A DNA stretch of 64,000 nucleotides from Rhodeus uyekii (GCA_037043235.1 JAWRVZ010000055.1:2910501-2974500), one strand, 5' to 3'; positions 14,301 to 26,389 are shown, counted from the stretch's first letter. Numbers and translations are program-made. Notes: generated by a model from the sequence alone, not told the origin.

Positions 14301-16574
14301 CCATAGGATTGATTTATTACAAATTTTCCACAGAGAGAATTTTGTTCTTACTGCCTTCCATTTTTATTGCCAGGAAATGACAGAAAAGGAATCTATAAAG
14401 CAATATAAAATTAGTAACAAAAATGAACTGAATAAATTAAATATTATTATTCAAATTTGTATGATTATCAATATGAAATTACAACCATCTATAGCTAAAG
14501 GTGGATATATATGAGCTTGACTACAAGTTTTACAGCTTTATTTCTAATGTCATTAGCAATAGGAGATGGCAACGGTAAAATTGAAAATATGCGAGAAAAA
14601 TGTGTTCACTTTTCAGAGATATTGTAAGGGTTAAATACTCTTACACGAGGAGCTAATTAACGCTTGCACGCTGTGAAATGAGAATTGTGATGTAATTAAC
14701 TCTCCCAGTGAGTGATTTTCATTCAGAGTCAGTTTACAGTCTGGCTGCAAAACGCAAACACTTAAATAATTACATGTAATCCAACATCCACATTATGACA
14801 CGTGTACTACGCGCTCCGATAGTGACCGACTGTAATCTATAGACTTTATAGGTTCTGAGAGAACAAAATGTGTACAAATCTTCACCGTCACTTTTATCCT
14901 CAATTCACATTCAATACCAAAAACTTTCTTTAATGGTTGGGTGTGAAAAAGTCGTCTTTTATCAAAAACCATATTGGTGTAAATAATTTTTTTGGGATGT
15001 TACAACACAGGTGTCTGGTCTTGTAAACACTGCTGGCATGGGCGTTTCCTCAAAGCTCTAGAGGATAAAATGCTCTTTGTAGAAGTTTAAAACTTCCCCT
15101 GCAGCATCAGACCGTTGGTGTGTTTTCCTTCTAACTGGAAGCTTTATTTTCAAGCGTGAACAGAAGCTGGTTATTTAAACCTGTAGATGTCAGTATGGCG
15201 CTGTTATATCACCTTGTTATCTTCCAAAAACCTGACTGCACATTTAACATATTTTCCCTCAACGCTCCGAGGTTCATGTTCAGCAAATATTTTCCTTGTA
15301 ACCCAGATCTGTATTAACGACCTAAAGACGGTTTTTCCTCCTCCCCCCTCCCTGTTCTCGATATCGGCGACACACACCTCTGTATTTATATTAATAATTT
15401 TCATTAGCAGCGATATTCCCCTCGAGGCGGCTGAAGTGTTGTCTTATTGGCTCCGCTTACTCGCGCGGACGGACCTTCAATAAGCGCGCGCCAGACGCAC
15501 CCGCAGCGGAGGATGTTTACACAGGTTTTTCACAAGACATCACATTTAGCTTCGGCGTTGCTGTGTATCGCGGTCGTATAATGCAGCTCTGTGTTGTCCG
15601 CAAATAAAAACAGGTTGGAGGTAAACAGCTCGGGGCGGTGAGGCTGAACGCGCTGAGTTCGGAGGGCAAATAAGGGATGACATGGTTTCTTCTTAAGCCC
15701 TCGCTACAAAAATATTCGTGATTGACTGGACCACACATACAGTTGAAGGAAATGTTTATTTATTAGAAACAGCACTGGACGTGTTTTAAATTTGCTACCG
15801 AACACGAATGACCTCGTGCACCCGAACGACAAGCCCCCGCTAATTCAGCACCATCGACAGCGACTTAATTGAATTGTGAATATTAATTTCCTCCGATTAT
15901 TTTTTTGAAACCTCAACGTATCCCAGATAAGAAAGAAAAAGACGAACGGGCTGTAAATTCAAACCAGATGCTCTCTAACCGCAACTGAGCGCAAAATCTA
16001 TGGAAAGAAAACAAAAAGACTATGAAGAGTCAAACAGTTGGACGTGCCGCTGCATTTCACCGCTGGCCTTAAAATTGAACAACTTGATGTTTATCTTTTG
16101 TACGGTTCTCTGTGCTGTCACGCGGATAAAAGCATTAACAGCGTTAAAATGACCGCGGATGACTTCAACGGGATAGATTTAGTTCCATCCAGTGCAAAAA
16201 AAAAAAAGAAAAGCAGCCTAAATATGAAAACTTTAGAAAGTGAAATCAAAGCAGTGCTAATGTGACACCCTGTGGTGCCCTTAAAAGCTCGTTCTGCTTG
16301 TGTTTAGACCTTTTCGAATGACAAAAGGAAGGAAAGACAGATGTTACTTAATTGATGAAAACTGAAAACTGTGAGTGCATTCAGCACATATGACATACCC
16401 GGATCTCCTGTGCCGGGCAGCGGACGGGTCTTTGATGCCTGGGCTGCCGGAGAGCAGGTCCGGATGCTGTCCGTCTATCACCTCTAAATAATTTCGACTG
16501 CTTCTTTCCACCTCATTCGCCTTCTCTTCGAATAAAACTTGGCTACTTAACTTATTAAACACAATTGTGTTCAT
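7974..16574 (-). CDS. mkx: mkx (Mohawk TALE homeobox), partial gene: four coding exons, last exon missing
   Basis: Spliced CDS of exons 16399-16574, 14054-14213, 12582-12735 and 7974-8303 (820 nt, 273 codons plus one base). All junctions are GT-AG and the phases fit (2, 0, 1). The product is a nuclear TALE-class homeodomain transcription factor; in vertebrates Mohawk controls tendon and other mesenchymal differentiation, often as a repressor. Seen here: N-terminus MNTIVFNKLSS, a homeodomain at about residues 67-129 with the TALE loop (DNPYP at 91-94) and recognition helix VSNWFANARRR at 113-123, then conserved C-terminal blocks (YVSPPKYKSSLL, RYLNDSLRHVM, NHSGSFSSNE). Vertebrate MKX is about 350 residues, so about 75-80 are missing. 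Exon 4 ends mid-codon at a good donor, so a further exon must exist. I did not find it in 1-7973 and it probably lies outside the window. Identity is very secure; whether this is the a or b paralog is not resolved. Confidence 0.96.
8678..9500 (+). mobile_element. Tc1-like DNA transposon, internally deleted, long inverted repeats
   Basis: Both ends are flanked by TA (8676-8677 and 9501-9502). The left end GTGTGAAAAAGCGTTTGCCC matches the inverse of the right end (GATGTGAAAAAGAGTTTGCCC). The inverted repeats are long (roughly 150-200 bp; ATCATCAAACAATTTTAAAT and AAACACAAAATGCAGTT occur in both arms). Between them a plus-strand remnant of the transposase helix-turn-helix region is readable (RAQRQLIREVTKD, TIRERLSKDGLHG) and then stops. 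The DDE catalytic region is almost entirely gone, so the element is non-autonomous. Confidence 0.85.
10193..10256. repeat. 64-bp deletion derivative of the CTTAAAGGGATAG MITE
   Basis: Left end CTTAAAGGGATAGTG and right end GGGTGAACTATAACTTTAA are near inverse of each other; almost all internal sequence is lost. Same family as 12244-12430. Confidence 0.6.
12244..12430. repeat. palindromic fish MITE, CTTAAAGG..GTTCATCCAAAAA family
   Basis: Left arm CTTAAAGGTACAGTTCATCC and, inverted, right arm CTTAAAGTAGTTCAACCAAA. Contains the usual block TGTCATCATTTACTCACCC. Lies 150 bp from mkx exon 3. Confidence 0.7.
12582..12735 (-). CDS. mkx: mkx coding exon 3 (recognition helix and adjacent conserved block)
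   Basis: 154 nt, residue 113 to the first base of codon 164. Acceptor TTTTTTCAG ends at 12736; donor ATG|GTACGA with GT at 12581-12580. It begins VSNWFANARRRLKNTVRQ, the DNA-contacting third helix with the WFxN core (Trp116, Phe117, Asn119) and basic Arg121-123, then PDLSWALRIKLYNKYVQG and the acidic/serine stretch SVSSDDSCSD. The last base joins AT of exon 4 to give Asp. Confidence 0.96.
12736..14053. other. mkx intron splitting the homeobox
   Basis: 1.3 kb between the exon for helices 1-2 and the exon for helix 3. I see no repeat or gene in it apart from a short C-rich tract near 13341-13360. Confidence 0.7.
14054..14213 (-). CDS. mkx: mkx coding exon 2 (first two homeodomain helices)
   Basis: 160 nt, residues 59-112. 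Acceptor GGCAG at 14218-14214; donor CAG|GTGAGT with GT at 14053-14052. It encodes the linker SRQNPGKVRHKRQ, helix 1 (LQDMARPLKQWLYKH), the TALE loop DNPYPTK and helix 2 (TEKILLALGSQMTLVQ). The intron falls just before the recognition helix, between Gln112 and Val113. No Met-initiated frame of 60 codons crosses it, so it is found only by homology and splice sites. Confidence 0.95.
14214..16398. other. mkx intron between coding exons 1 and 2
   Basis: 2.2 kb without recognisable transposons, carrying a CpG-dense block at 15405-15530. The absence of repeats near a developmental regulator suggests constraint, but this was not tested. Confidence 0.6.
15405..15530. promoter_or_regulatory. CpG-dense block inside mkx intron 1
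   Basis: About 120 bp with clustered CG dinucleotides (CGCGCGGACGGACC, GCGCGCGCC) and an inverted CCAAT box (TTATTGGCTCC at about 15443). It lies between coding exons 1 and 2, so it could be an alternative promoter or a methylation-free enhancer. Composition is seen; function is inference. Confidence 0.3.
16399..16574 (-). CDS. mkx: mkx coding exon 1 (start codon, residues 1-58)
   Basis: Starts at ATG 16574-16572 and reads MNTIVFNKLSSQVLFEE, which matches the invariant vertebrate Mohawk N-terminus; this fixes the start. The rest is a low-conservation, charged linker ending in ...ARHRRSG. The donor is GG|GTATGT (GT at 16398-16397), leaving two bases of a Gly codon that exon 2 completes. The open frame that continues past the donor is intron read-through. 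Confidence 0.95.
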
Positions 16575-16669
16575 CTTTGGTATATTAGTCCTTATTTTCT
16601 CCCCTGTGTCCGCTGAAAGCCGCCGTGGGGATGTCCTACTAGACGGAGACGCTGCGCCTTGTCAAAATC
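16575..16669 (-). other. mkx: mkx 5' UTR part of exon carrying the start codon
   Basis: Upstream of the ATG, the minus strand has a strong acceptor (TACTCTGTTTCACAG, AG at 16671-16670) with no in-frame coding similarity between it and the ATG. This suggests that the start-codon exon begins at about 16669 and is spliced to an upstream non-coding exon. A second, weaker acceptor (GGCTTTCAG) lies nearer the ATG. Inference from splice signals only. Confidence 0.5.
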
Positions 16670-17138
16670 CTGTGAAACAGAGTAAAAAGGCACGTTTGTT
16701 TACTGTCATCGGCGAGTAGACCAAAAACATTTAGTTGGAAACCGCATTTTACGGTAGGGAGGCTGTATTAACTTGAATGTAAAATAGCGTAAAGATCCCA
16801 TAGACTCTGATCATAAACATAGACTCTGTAAATAACAAAATTTGTCTAGATGAAAGGTAGAATTTAACATGTAAAAAATGTTCGTTTTTTATCATTTACG
16901 TGATAGACCGCACTTTTTTACATTTGTTTACACTACATCCCTATGGAAAGAGTAAAACCGATGCAAGAGGGGGAAAATGTCAACATTTGTGATGCTTGCA
17001 ATTCACAGAGCGATGGAAACGAACCAAACTTCACGAATCATCCCTGTCACAGTTACAGGCTGTAACGCGACAGTGAAAACATTTATAAGTAGGCTAATAA
17101 CTGAAAACGGTTGTAAAGTATAGGCTGACTGAACGTAC

Positions 17139-17245
17139 CTGAACGTTCCCCCTTCTGCCTCTTTCTGTAAAGTGTAATCCAGTTTCCAGTTTCCCATTCC
17201 CTTCTCACATGTTCTCCGCTCTAAGATCCTGCGCTCAAACCACAC
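17139..17245 (-). other. mkx: candidate mkx non-coding first exon
   Basis: On the minus strand a consensus donor CAG|GTACGT (GT at 17138-17137) ends a GC-richer segment about 470 bp upstream of the acceptor at 16670. Upstream lies an AT-rich box (GAATAAAG near 17263-17270) in CpG-rich sequence, a plausible core promoter. The 5' limit given is a guess. Vertebrate Mohawk genes commonly have a non-coding first exon, which fits. No transcript evidence is available. Confidence 0.42.
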
Positions 17246-17460
17246 GAACCGCTTTCGCCTGTGCGCTTTATTCAAGCGCGCCCGGGAACATGAATACGCG
17301 ACTCATCTCGTGTTTCCCAGCTCAGCGGCTCAGACGGCGAACATACAGGGATTGTTTTATGCCGGTTTCGCCGCCCTGCAGGGGGAGGCTACCGGGAGAC
17401 AGCCAGTGCAACTGTGTATTCCCTTGTGTGGGTTCACGTCTGGAAGGCGTCCATCACCCG
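17200..17460 (-). promoter_or_regulatory. CpG-rich putative mkx promoter region
   Basis: A locally GC- and CpG-rich block (many CG dinucleotides, a CCCGGGCGCGC stretch at about 17279-17285 on the minus strand) in an AT-rich neighbourhood, just upstream of the proposed first exon. The Met-initiated frame at 17209-17469 (+) seems to be an open frame that exists because of CpG richness, not a gene. Confidence 0.4.
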
Positions 17461-20400
17461 ACTGCATGACAGCTGTATAGAGTTACTAACATCAGGCTAG
17501 GCTGGTGTGACTGGATGCAGTTTATCAGCTTCACCTGAGCATGATGTGCAAAACAGTCGCAATTCTGACGTGAGACAGATGAATGGATAAATATTAGTTA
17601 CTACTGTAGTCAAAAGTGGAGAAATAAATCAATTAGATGTAAGCTTGGGGAGAGGATAGACGCAATGCCATGAGTTTATAGGATCTATAGGTGAAGTCGT
17701 GGAGTGCTCTAACACATTTTGTTTAAATGTGTAACTCGGTGTTATTTTCAAACATTAGCCGTCTGTATTATAGCCTATCTGTTATACTTATTATTAGTAA
17801 AATTTGTTCAGAAATCAACCACTAATTCCATAAATGTTTAAATGTCATGTATAGCCAATATTGCTACACCCTGCCACATTGAAATAAAAGGCATTTGCTT
17901 ATGCATATGCGCTTCACTAATACAGAGACAGATCTTATCCTGCTTGGTATCATCGGGATTCGTTCGGAACGGATGTGTTGCCATTGCTTTTCTTTTTAAG
18001 CGAAAATGTTTATTTATGATAAATCCGTGAAAATCCGTTTTATGACTAGTAGTTATTGGAACGCTTGAAAACTTGTATATTAACGTAACCAAATTTTAAT
18101 TTCATACGATACATCACATACAATCACATGATATCGTTTAATAATACATGTGGTTTTATCCCCAGCAATAACCAAAGACCTCGCGGAAGTCTGAGTTCCT
18201 CTCGTTCACCAAAAACGCTTACCGCTCTAGGACAGAAAATCCCTCGTGACCTCACTTTTATAGTCTTAACATTTCGAGAGCGGAATCACTTCATTGAACA
18301 ACCTAATTCTTTTCCAAACAGGGTTACCGAGGTCTACAATTACTTCTATTCCCGTTCGCTTAAGAACCTCTATAAACCAATATATAAACAAATTAATTAT
18401 ATCAACGCCATGTGCGATGCTTAATCGGGAGACTTGGCGTGCTGAGGAAACGCCGCTCGCGTGAGTTCCCTCGCGAGCATCGATGTGATTCTGGTAACCT
18501 CTCATTTTCCTAAATTACACGACTTACACGACGCACTGAATGCCATTGACTGTGTCTTTCGGGTTTATCCAGGGTAGTGTTTGGAGGTGAAGTGACTAAA
18601 CTCGGAGTCTCCTTACTCCCCGGATAATTGGCGTGTTCCTTTTATTTGGGTGTATTTTTACCTATTTAATGAACAAACTCTCCCGGACATCAACCGGGTG
18701 ACTCACTCCCCTTGTGAAAGAGATTCATGGAGAGAAAAAGACAGTGCTGCTCGACCACTAACAACCACTGAAATGATGTCCTTTCTCCTGTCTATCAGAG
18801 GCTGACCACATATTGGGTGCCCACAGGTTTACTCTGACAGAGGGGTGACCGCATGCCCTTGGGCAGGTAGTCACATCACTTTGTGGTGTACTTCATTCCG
18901 TGGGATACCCACTGCTCAAGGTGTGGTCAGGGGGAGAGATAATGTGCTCTGTGAAGTGTAATGACCCTTAAGTGCACTTCACCAGTAAACTCCCCTGGTG
19001 CTTTGGATGTCTGCCAGACCAAGTGTCTTATTTAAGATCTGCATTTATTTGTACAGTGTTTCCTTGCAAACAGAAAAAAAAAAAAATCATTTTACTAAAA
19101 CCATGGGCAAAGCAAGTGTTCTTCATTACTATTTGATTTCCTTTTCTGCTGGAGCAACATACTTGTGTTTTATTTGCGGAGTTGCCGCAACAGCATCTGC
19201 ATAAAACAATTAAGTGTTTATGAAGAGCTAACCCAAACTCCACTTATAGGATAGACCGAAGTTTGATGAAAAACTAAGATGTTTTATTCAATTTAATGGA
19301 GAAATTCCAGGCCGTTGAAGCTTTCAGTATGTGAACTTGTGGTAGTCCCATGCAAACAAGATGCATCCATGTTTCTCACTGTTTCCAACATGGCAAATGT
19401 CAGCGTAATGGAACTGGCTTAATTAAACACAGGTAGTTCTTTCACTGTAGTTGTAATTTCCTGACATTACTTCTGTGTCAACATGTCTTTTCATTAGAAT
19501 CTCAAAATCCTTTTCTGCTATCATTAATACAGTCTGTCCCTCATTTAAACCAACATTTTCACACCGGCCACAAGCCTTAAATAGGCGTTGAGCAGCCACT
19601 GAATGTTGCGCTTTGATTTGTTAAAATCATTGAGCCTTGTGGAAAATATAAATGGCTGAACAATTACACCCATTAAAGATTGTTAAAAGTGATTCAATCA
19701 GTGTTTTTCAAGTTACCTTAGCACAAGTCACAATATATATACATTCAGCAGCTTTTCTGTACATACGGCAATGCCATTACGGTGTCCAATCTGAATGACA
19801 TTGGCGTCTTTCATGCTGGCAAACACAATGCCTTGAAGAATAATTGTGTGTTGAGCTGTTGGTTCATTTTTTTCCCACCTTTTCTTTCTTTCTCAAGCAG
19901 TGTGTTTCTTTTAAAGACAGTTTCCTAAAATACATCAATGCCTGTGAAGTATGCGTATCGTGTTTTGTTTAGTAATCTACTGGGTCGCCTGGCTCTGTGT
20001 TTTGGCACGCTGTTATCTTTTCAGGTTGCACTGTTTTCAGAGGTAATACTGTTCCTTTTTTGAAGTGGCTGCTTATTCGTGTGGTTGGTGTATTGAGGTT
20101 GGACGTTTCGTGACCTCATATTAAGAAGCTTGTGTGCATGCTGACAGCGCAGGGTTTATTTTAGATTTCAGGAGAACAAAAGAACTTCAATATAACGTTA
20201 CATAGAACACATTTAGACATGCTGCCATTATGTGATTTACTGATAGCATTATGAGTAACTAGCAGCAGTACATCAAATATGTAAAAACCATAAAAGATTG
20301 TGGCACATAAGGATGATTGGCAGCAGTTTGATATATCTGGTCCGATCAGTTACCACCACCTTCTCCTGCTGTGTAAAAATCCAAAGCAAAAAGCTCCCAT

Positions 20401-21098
20401 TACACCGTTTCGAACACACTATATGAGCAGAAAAGAGTCTGATAATCATCAGCAGTTGGCCTGCTGCTGCACTCCCCCTGTCTGTCTTTTTCCGTCTCGG
20501 TCTCGACCTCCTCTCTCTTTCTCTCACCCATGTTGGGTGCTGAGAGCTTGATGAACACATCCTGATGAAAAGTCAAGGATAATATCATTCTTGGTCCAGA
20601 GCCACAAGCCTCCTAGGTAGGTTTAGAACCCAGAATGGAGCAGGTCTGTGTTGCTCTAGATCTTATGTGTCCAAGTGCTTAATGTGTGTGGGAGGTAGGT
20701 AAGGTATATTTACTATATACATTTATAGCTTTTTGCCATCTTATAGCAAACTCATTTATTGGCATAATTGTTTTCTAATATAATATATGTAACCCAGTAG
20801 AATACAATTCTACAGATAATGGGTTTATTTCGATTGAGTGTACAGATGAGAAAAGAGAGTGACAAGTGCAGCTGATTGGAGAGAGAAGCTGATCTTCTAA
20901 AAAAAAGTTAGGTTCTCGTATTAAACCAATGAATAGTGCAAAATCGGACTTCATTCTTTAGATTGATATTACTGTACATACTGTTTTCTGTAATTCTAAT
21001 GTTATACTGGTGAAAGACAAAGACAGACACTTGCTTGATTTTGTTGTTGTTGTTGTAGATCTGGTGAGGACCACATAGTGCCAATATAAACGTAAGAA
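17250..21098. other. intergenic region between mkx 5' end and L2 relic
   Basis: About 3.8 kb upstream of mkx with no recognisable transposon or coding exon. Open frames are short and have no family features. Candidate place for mkx regulatory DNA. Confidence 0.5.
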
Positions 21099-22445
21099 AC
21101 ATTTACATTTAATCATTTAGCAGACACTTTTATGCAACTTACAAATGATGAGAACAAAAGAAGCAATCAACCCAAAAATAGGGCAACCATGTAAGTGCTG
21201 TGACTAGGCCCAGTTAGTCTAGCACTGTACATTTAGAAAGTAATTATAATTTTTTTTATCTATAGATTAGTATTAATGGGTCAAATATGCATCTTTAGCC
21301 GTTTCTTGAAAATCTCGGGTTGAGTTAGGCAGGTCATTCCACCTGCATGAGACAGTCAAGGTAAAGGTCCGCGAAAGTGAAGCAAACATAAGTGCCTTGA
21401 ATTTGATTACTTTTCAATTGGCAACCATTGCAAACTGATGAAGAGAGGTGTGTTTGTGCTCTCTTTGGCTTGCTAAAAACTACTCTTGATGTAGTATTCT
21501 GGATTAGATGCAGAGGGTTGACAGTCAATGCCAGAAGGCCTGCCAAGAGAGTATTACAATAGTCCAGCCTGGATCGAACAAGAAGTTGTTTAGGAAGGGC
21601 CTGATCTTCCTAATGTTGTATAAGGCAAATCCACAGGAATGTGAAAATTAACCGATCGCTAATTACAACTTCAAGGTTCCTTTCTGTCCTGGATGGAGTT
21701 ATGATGTTCTAATAAAGTGTTGGGTAGGCTGAAACCACAAGCAGTTCTGTCTTTGCAAGACTGAGCTGAAAGTGGTTGTCCTTCATCCAGTAAGAACTGT
21801 CTGTTAGGCAGGCTGAGATGCGAGCAGCTACCGTTAGATCAGCTGGCTGGAATGAGAGTTGCATGTCATTGGTATAGCAGTGATAGAAAAAAAAGACATA
21901 TTTCTGAATGTAGGATCCAAGTGATGACATGTATATTGAGAAGAAAAATGGTCCAAGCCAGTTGCAAGATGTTGTGCTAAAGACTGCACACTGATGGTCA
22001 GCCAAATTAGTTTTTGTGGTGTGTTCCATACAACAGGTCTCGTCAGGCTCACGTCGGCAGTAGTTTGCCTGATTCAGTATGTTGAATCGGCCGTCTGTGA
22101 CAGTGGGAATTCTGGTTGGACGTTCAGTTTTGCAAACGATTCAGTGCACAAGAATTATAGTGAAAGTGATGAAAGAGAGCAAGTCAGTCAAGATGGCACA
22201 GACAGAAGACTGGTCTAATGTTATCGTACCCGAGAATTCCAATAGGAGAATATTTTTGTAAAATGAGCCACTTGAAATGAAGAAAGTTATCAACATAACT
22301 GATATTCAAAATGGTATGCAAGCGTTGCTTTATTTGTATTATTGAACCATTGACGTGCGGTTCCTGAGATGCCCTTCGTCAAGAGGGTTGACATGAGGAT
22401 CTTGTGGTTAACCGTGTCAAAAGAAATAGACATTGTTTAAAGAAT
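21099..22445 (-). mobile_element. decayed L2-type LINE, 3' portion
   Basis: Minus-strand pieces of an L2 reverse transcriptase: TVAARISACLTDSSYWMKD, QLSLAKTELLVVSA and, in the next piece, LAGLLALTV..LHLIQNT..RVVFSKPKRA, the C-terminal part of the RT domain of fish L2. The frame is broken by stops and shifts; the YADD motif is degenerate (CYTNDMQL). The 3' end is at the low-coordinate side and finishes with the L2 tail (AAGTTGCATAAAAGTGTCTG read on the minus strand, 21125-21140), followed by CTAAATG. It lies in the mkx-armc4 intergenic space. Confidence 0.82.
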
Positions 22446-25400
22446 GCACACAGAAGAGTGAAGAGGCTAGTTTGTGGTTTCTAAGGTCACTATGTACTCC
22501 AGCAACATCTCAGGCTTGCAACTTGTGTGTGTGGACCCGCAACATTATTCTTTGTGATCTGTGATCAGAGTGACATTTTAATACCTCATGGGATGAATTG
22601 ACAAAATAACTCACAGGAGTATTTCATATGGAGACCAATTCCAGTCACCCAATGCATTCACTTATATTGTGGCACTTTGTGATTTAACAGGTAGAAGATG
22701 CTACAAATATAATATAATGTAATATAATAAGTGTTCTTTGACTCTTTTTAGCATAGATAACCTTTTTTACGAGCGAGTCATTGAATGATTTACTCAAATG
22801 ATTTGTTAAAATCCCTGATTCAGGAACAAAAACAAGTGACTGGTTGTGTATGGAATTGCATTGGAACTTCTTTTAAATAAGTAATTACATTTTGTCTGTA
22901 AAAAAATGTGTTTTGCGTTTAAGAAATGGGCTGAAATTATACAAAAGTAGTAATCCCATTGGCTGGCAGTCACTGCCCACATTTTGATTCAGCAAATCCG
23001 AATGAGCCCAATAGTCTCATTAGCATTAATAACACAGTCAAACATTTAACAATAAAATGTAGCAAATAGATTAAATATTTTTGACCATTATATATTAATG
23101 CTGCTAAACAGATTTTGGTAAGATTTAATGAGATTTTAATCTTATTATTATTGTTGATGTTGACCATGCACACACAAATGTCACACTTTTTAGTTTTAAT
23201 TCTCAAAGCTCTATCATAAAAAAAATGATACTTGAATAAGGATGTTACTTAAAAGTTAGGTTGTTTTGCTCTCAATTAACAATACCACATGTTCTTAAAA
23301 ACTCTTTAAAACTGTCTTAATGTGGAGGCTGATTTTTCAGTTTTTTTTAATTCCTATGTCCCTGGTTGATATCGTACTACAGGTGATTTTTCCTATTTTA
23401 ATAAATCTTACCATAAGTATGACTTGTCAGTACCAATGCAGTCTTTATTAAAGTCATTGAGCTCTTTATAGGGGACAGGTCTGAAAGCCGACCCAGACAC
23501 TGTGGTATTTGTGCACTCATTTTTCTGTTTATTTATTGTTAGGCCAGCTAGTTATTTACACTTTATGGATGGGAATGTCAGAATTCATTTGAGGCAGTTA
23601 AAACATTTAAGAGAAAAAGAGTCAGAGGGAGGGAACTGGAGCAAAAAGGAGAGAGTGAGTGAGTGAGCAAACCAAAACCATCTAGTTATGCAAAGGCATT
23701 ACAAGACATATTTAACCTTTGAGAGCGCATTACGTTTTGAGGGGTTGTGACCACAAAAGAACAAAAACGTAACACTTTGTTGCAACATGTTGAGCAAACT
23801 GGTGCATGTACGTGTGTAAAAATCTAAAAAGCTAGTCCAGATCTTTGGTCTGTGTACTAAGTGAGCACTTCAAGTGTATTTTCACAGCCGTGATGCTCTG
23901 CTCCCCATTTAGCTTTATATTAAAACACAGCCCTCTTGTCCTCTTGAAGGGAAAACAAAGCCACTTCTGATATTTGGAAGAAATTTTTACTAGTCATTAG
24001 TTACTTTATGAAATATTCTAACCCACTGCCTAGGGAGCTACGGGAACCTTCCACTTCAAACAGACGCGTTTCATTTTCACAAAAAATAGCACATGCGCAT
24101 ACACTTGCATTACATTGCTCCGTCCCAGCACGACCTTAAGTAAACACACTGAATTATGATTTTATACAAATGAGACCGTATTCAATGTAATTCAATCAAA
24201 ATCTAATAAGGAAAAGGTTCCTGGTTGTTTTGATGAGGTCATATTTCTCGGTGAGGGCAGAGATGGAGGTTTAGGTGAAGCATAATCGCAACATATCTCA
24301 GCATATTTCCCTCCCCACTGATTTCCAAATTTTAAGGGCTCAACTGGTAATTGTGTGTGTGGTGACAAAACCTCTTGTTAGCTTTGAATAATTTCCTTGA
24401 TCAAATAACAGATTTACAAGAAGTTTGCACAAGTAAAGCTTTCAGGATACTTTGAGATGCATGTTTTTTTTTCTCTCTCTTCAAATCTCAGGTAGCTATC
24501 AGCATTTTTAAAAACCAAAGTGTGGCGGGATAAGAAGTGCACTGATGTTTGACCATGCTTAGGCAGTTGCGGTTGAGAACGGTCTAAACTTTTGAGCTGA
24601 CAGGGCAGGAAGACAAATTCTCATCCCAATGACATAAACATGCCCTCTGTCCTCAACTCACCATCTCATAAATTCCTGTCCTTCAGTCAAACACGCAACG
24701 TTTGTTTAATGGTGTTAGTTAGGCATGTCTTACTAGTCATCAAGCTCAGAGAGAGAAACAGAGGGAGTCAGAGACGGATGAAGGGGGGAGTAAAAATTAA
24801 GGGTAGCGGTTGTAACATCTGCACTGCTTGGGTTTAAAAAGGCCTTATTTATTTTTCGTGATCAGAGTCGTATACTCAGAAGACAATGATTCTCATTTAG
24901 AGTCTCTTAGTTTATAGTCTGTTGAAGTAAACTGCACTTAGCCATACATGATAGACTCAACACAGGAGAATCAAGTATGACAAATGCGGAAGCACAGGAA
25001 ATCGGTTTGTAATCAAGCTCGATATCGATTCCAAAATTCAAATATTCAGTTCCGTTTGTCTCCTACTTTGTCTTTAAATTACATTTACTGCAAAAGACTG
25101 CAAATGTGGGTCTGGTTTCATTTTGATGTCATGTGACAGGTTGAGGCCAATTACTTTAGGAGTCGGATGATTTTTGTTTTAAAAATCCCGCTTCTGAAGA
25201 ATGCCGTACTGCTCCCTCTCGCAAAAATGTGTAAGATGACAATTAGGTCCCATTAGAAATTTTGTAAACATTAGCTTATAAAAACACAATTGTTCATTGT
25301 TACTGTAAATTATGTTGGCTTAGGTCCGTTAATATTATCAGAGTTAACATAAAACTCGTAACAATGTGATCAATAAATGCTTAAGAGCTATTTTCATTGT

Positions 25401-26383
25401 TAGTTTATGATTACTAATGAATTTACAATTTTCCCTCCCCCTGTTGCCTCTGCTGACTTGACTTGATTTTATTTTCAGTCAAAAATATGAACATACACCA
25501 ACTAAAGTCAAGAATCTGTTTCAGATCAGGTAAAAACTTTACAGTGCAACGCTGACATTTGAGTCAAATATAATGTTATATGACAAATTTCCACAGCTTG
25601 TTCCACTAGTTTGCGTAATTGTATATTTGCTTGTTTTGTTGTTTTGCATTCATTATATCTGGTAAAGAAAGTACTGGACATTGGATTGATGCCGATAATA
25701 TAAAACGATTATTTTTAAGGATTACATTTTATGGGGCTGTCTGAGCAAAAGGCACGCTGCTGCTGTACTGTTGAGGTGGTCTTATTTTTCTCATACACGC
25801 TCCTACTTTTAACAGGCAAAATTAATGAGGACATTGAGAGGAGCCATCACCATATTTTTTCAATAACAAATAATAACGCAAAATACTCCATCTCATCAGG
25901 GAACTGCAGCACGTCAATTATGCACAAAATCATATTTACTCAGAAGGGACCTGCTAGCGCGCTGTTCCAAGCATTGTGCCCATTCACGTCACTATTGATT
26001 GAATTTATAAGCAATCTTTCACATTAATGATACTGTCCTTGTCAGCTTGAAACGATCACCAATCCATGTGTGTAAGTGTGTTTTGTTGGTTTCATTTTCT
26101 CTAAATGTTTGTGTATGCAGTCTTTATAACCGTTGTGTTTGTGTGCATGTGAGACCATCAGAGAAAGAGAGAGAGAGAAAAGAGAGGGGAAGAAAATATG
26201 GTGAGCGCTTCTGCTTTAATCAGTAAGCAGTCTTCAATTACAGGGTTGCATGAACTTTTTAAACAAAAGTCACATCACCAGATGTGCCTTTTATTCAGAC
26301 ATGTGGACATCAGTACCTGCTGCTTTTGTGAATGTGTTGTATTCTCTAAACCATTTCAGATGATGCAAACACTGGAACAAGCA
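22446..26383. other. intergenic region between L2 relic and armc4 3' end
   Basis: AT-rich and mostly unremarkable. 25300-25430 weakly resembles the TTAGTTAACATTAG-type repeat seen at 35045. No coding exon recognised. Confidence 0.5.
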
Positions 26384-26389
26384 TTTATT
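26384..26389 (-). terminator. candidate armc4 polyadenylation signal
   Basis: AATAAA on the minus strand about 250 bp after the stop codon. It is the first canonical hexamer I noticed downstream. Position is plausible; usage unproven. Confidence 0.35.

Noticed and set aside
17209..17469. 86-codon frame, plus strand
   Set aside because: Product of CpG-rich promoter sequence with few stop codons; opposite to mkx.
18780..18980. Segment with balanced GTGGTGTA / TACCCACTGC motifs
   Set aside because: Looked like a repeat but I could not match it to a family or define ends.
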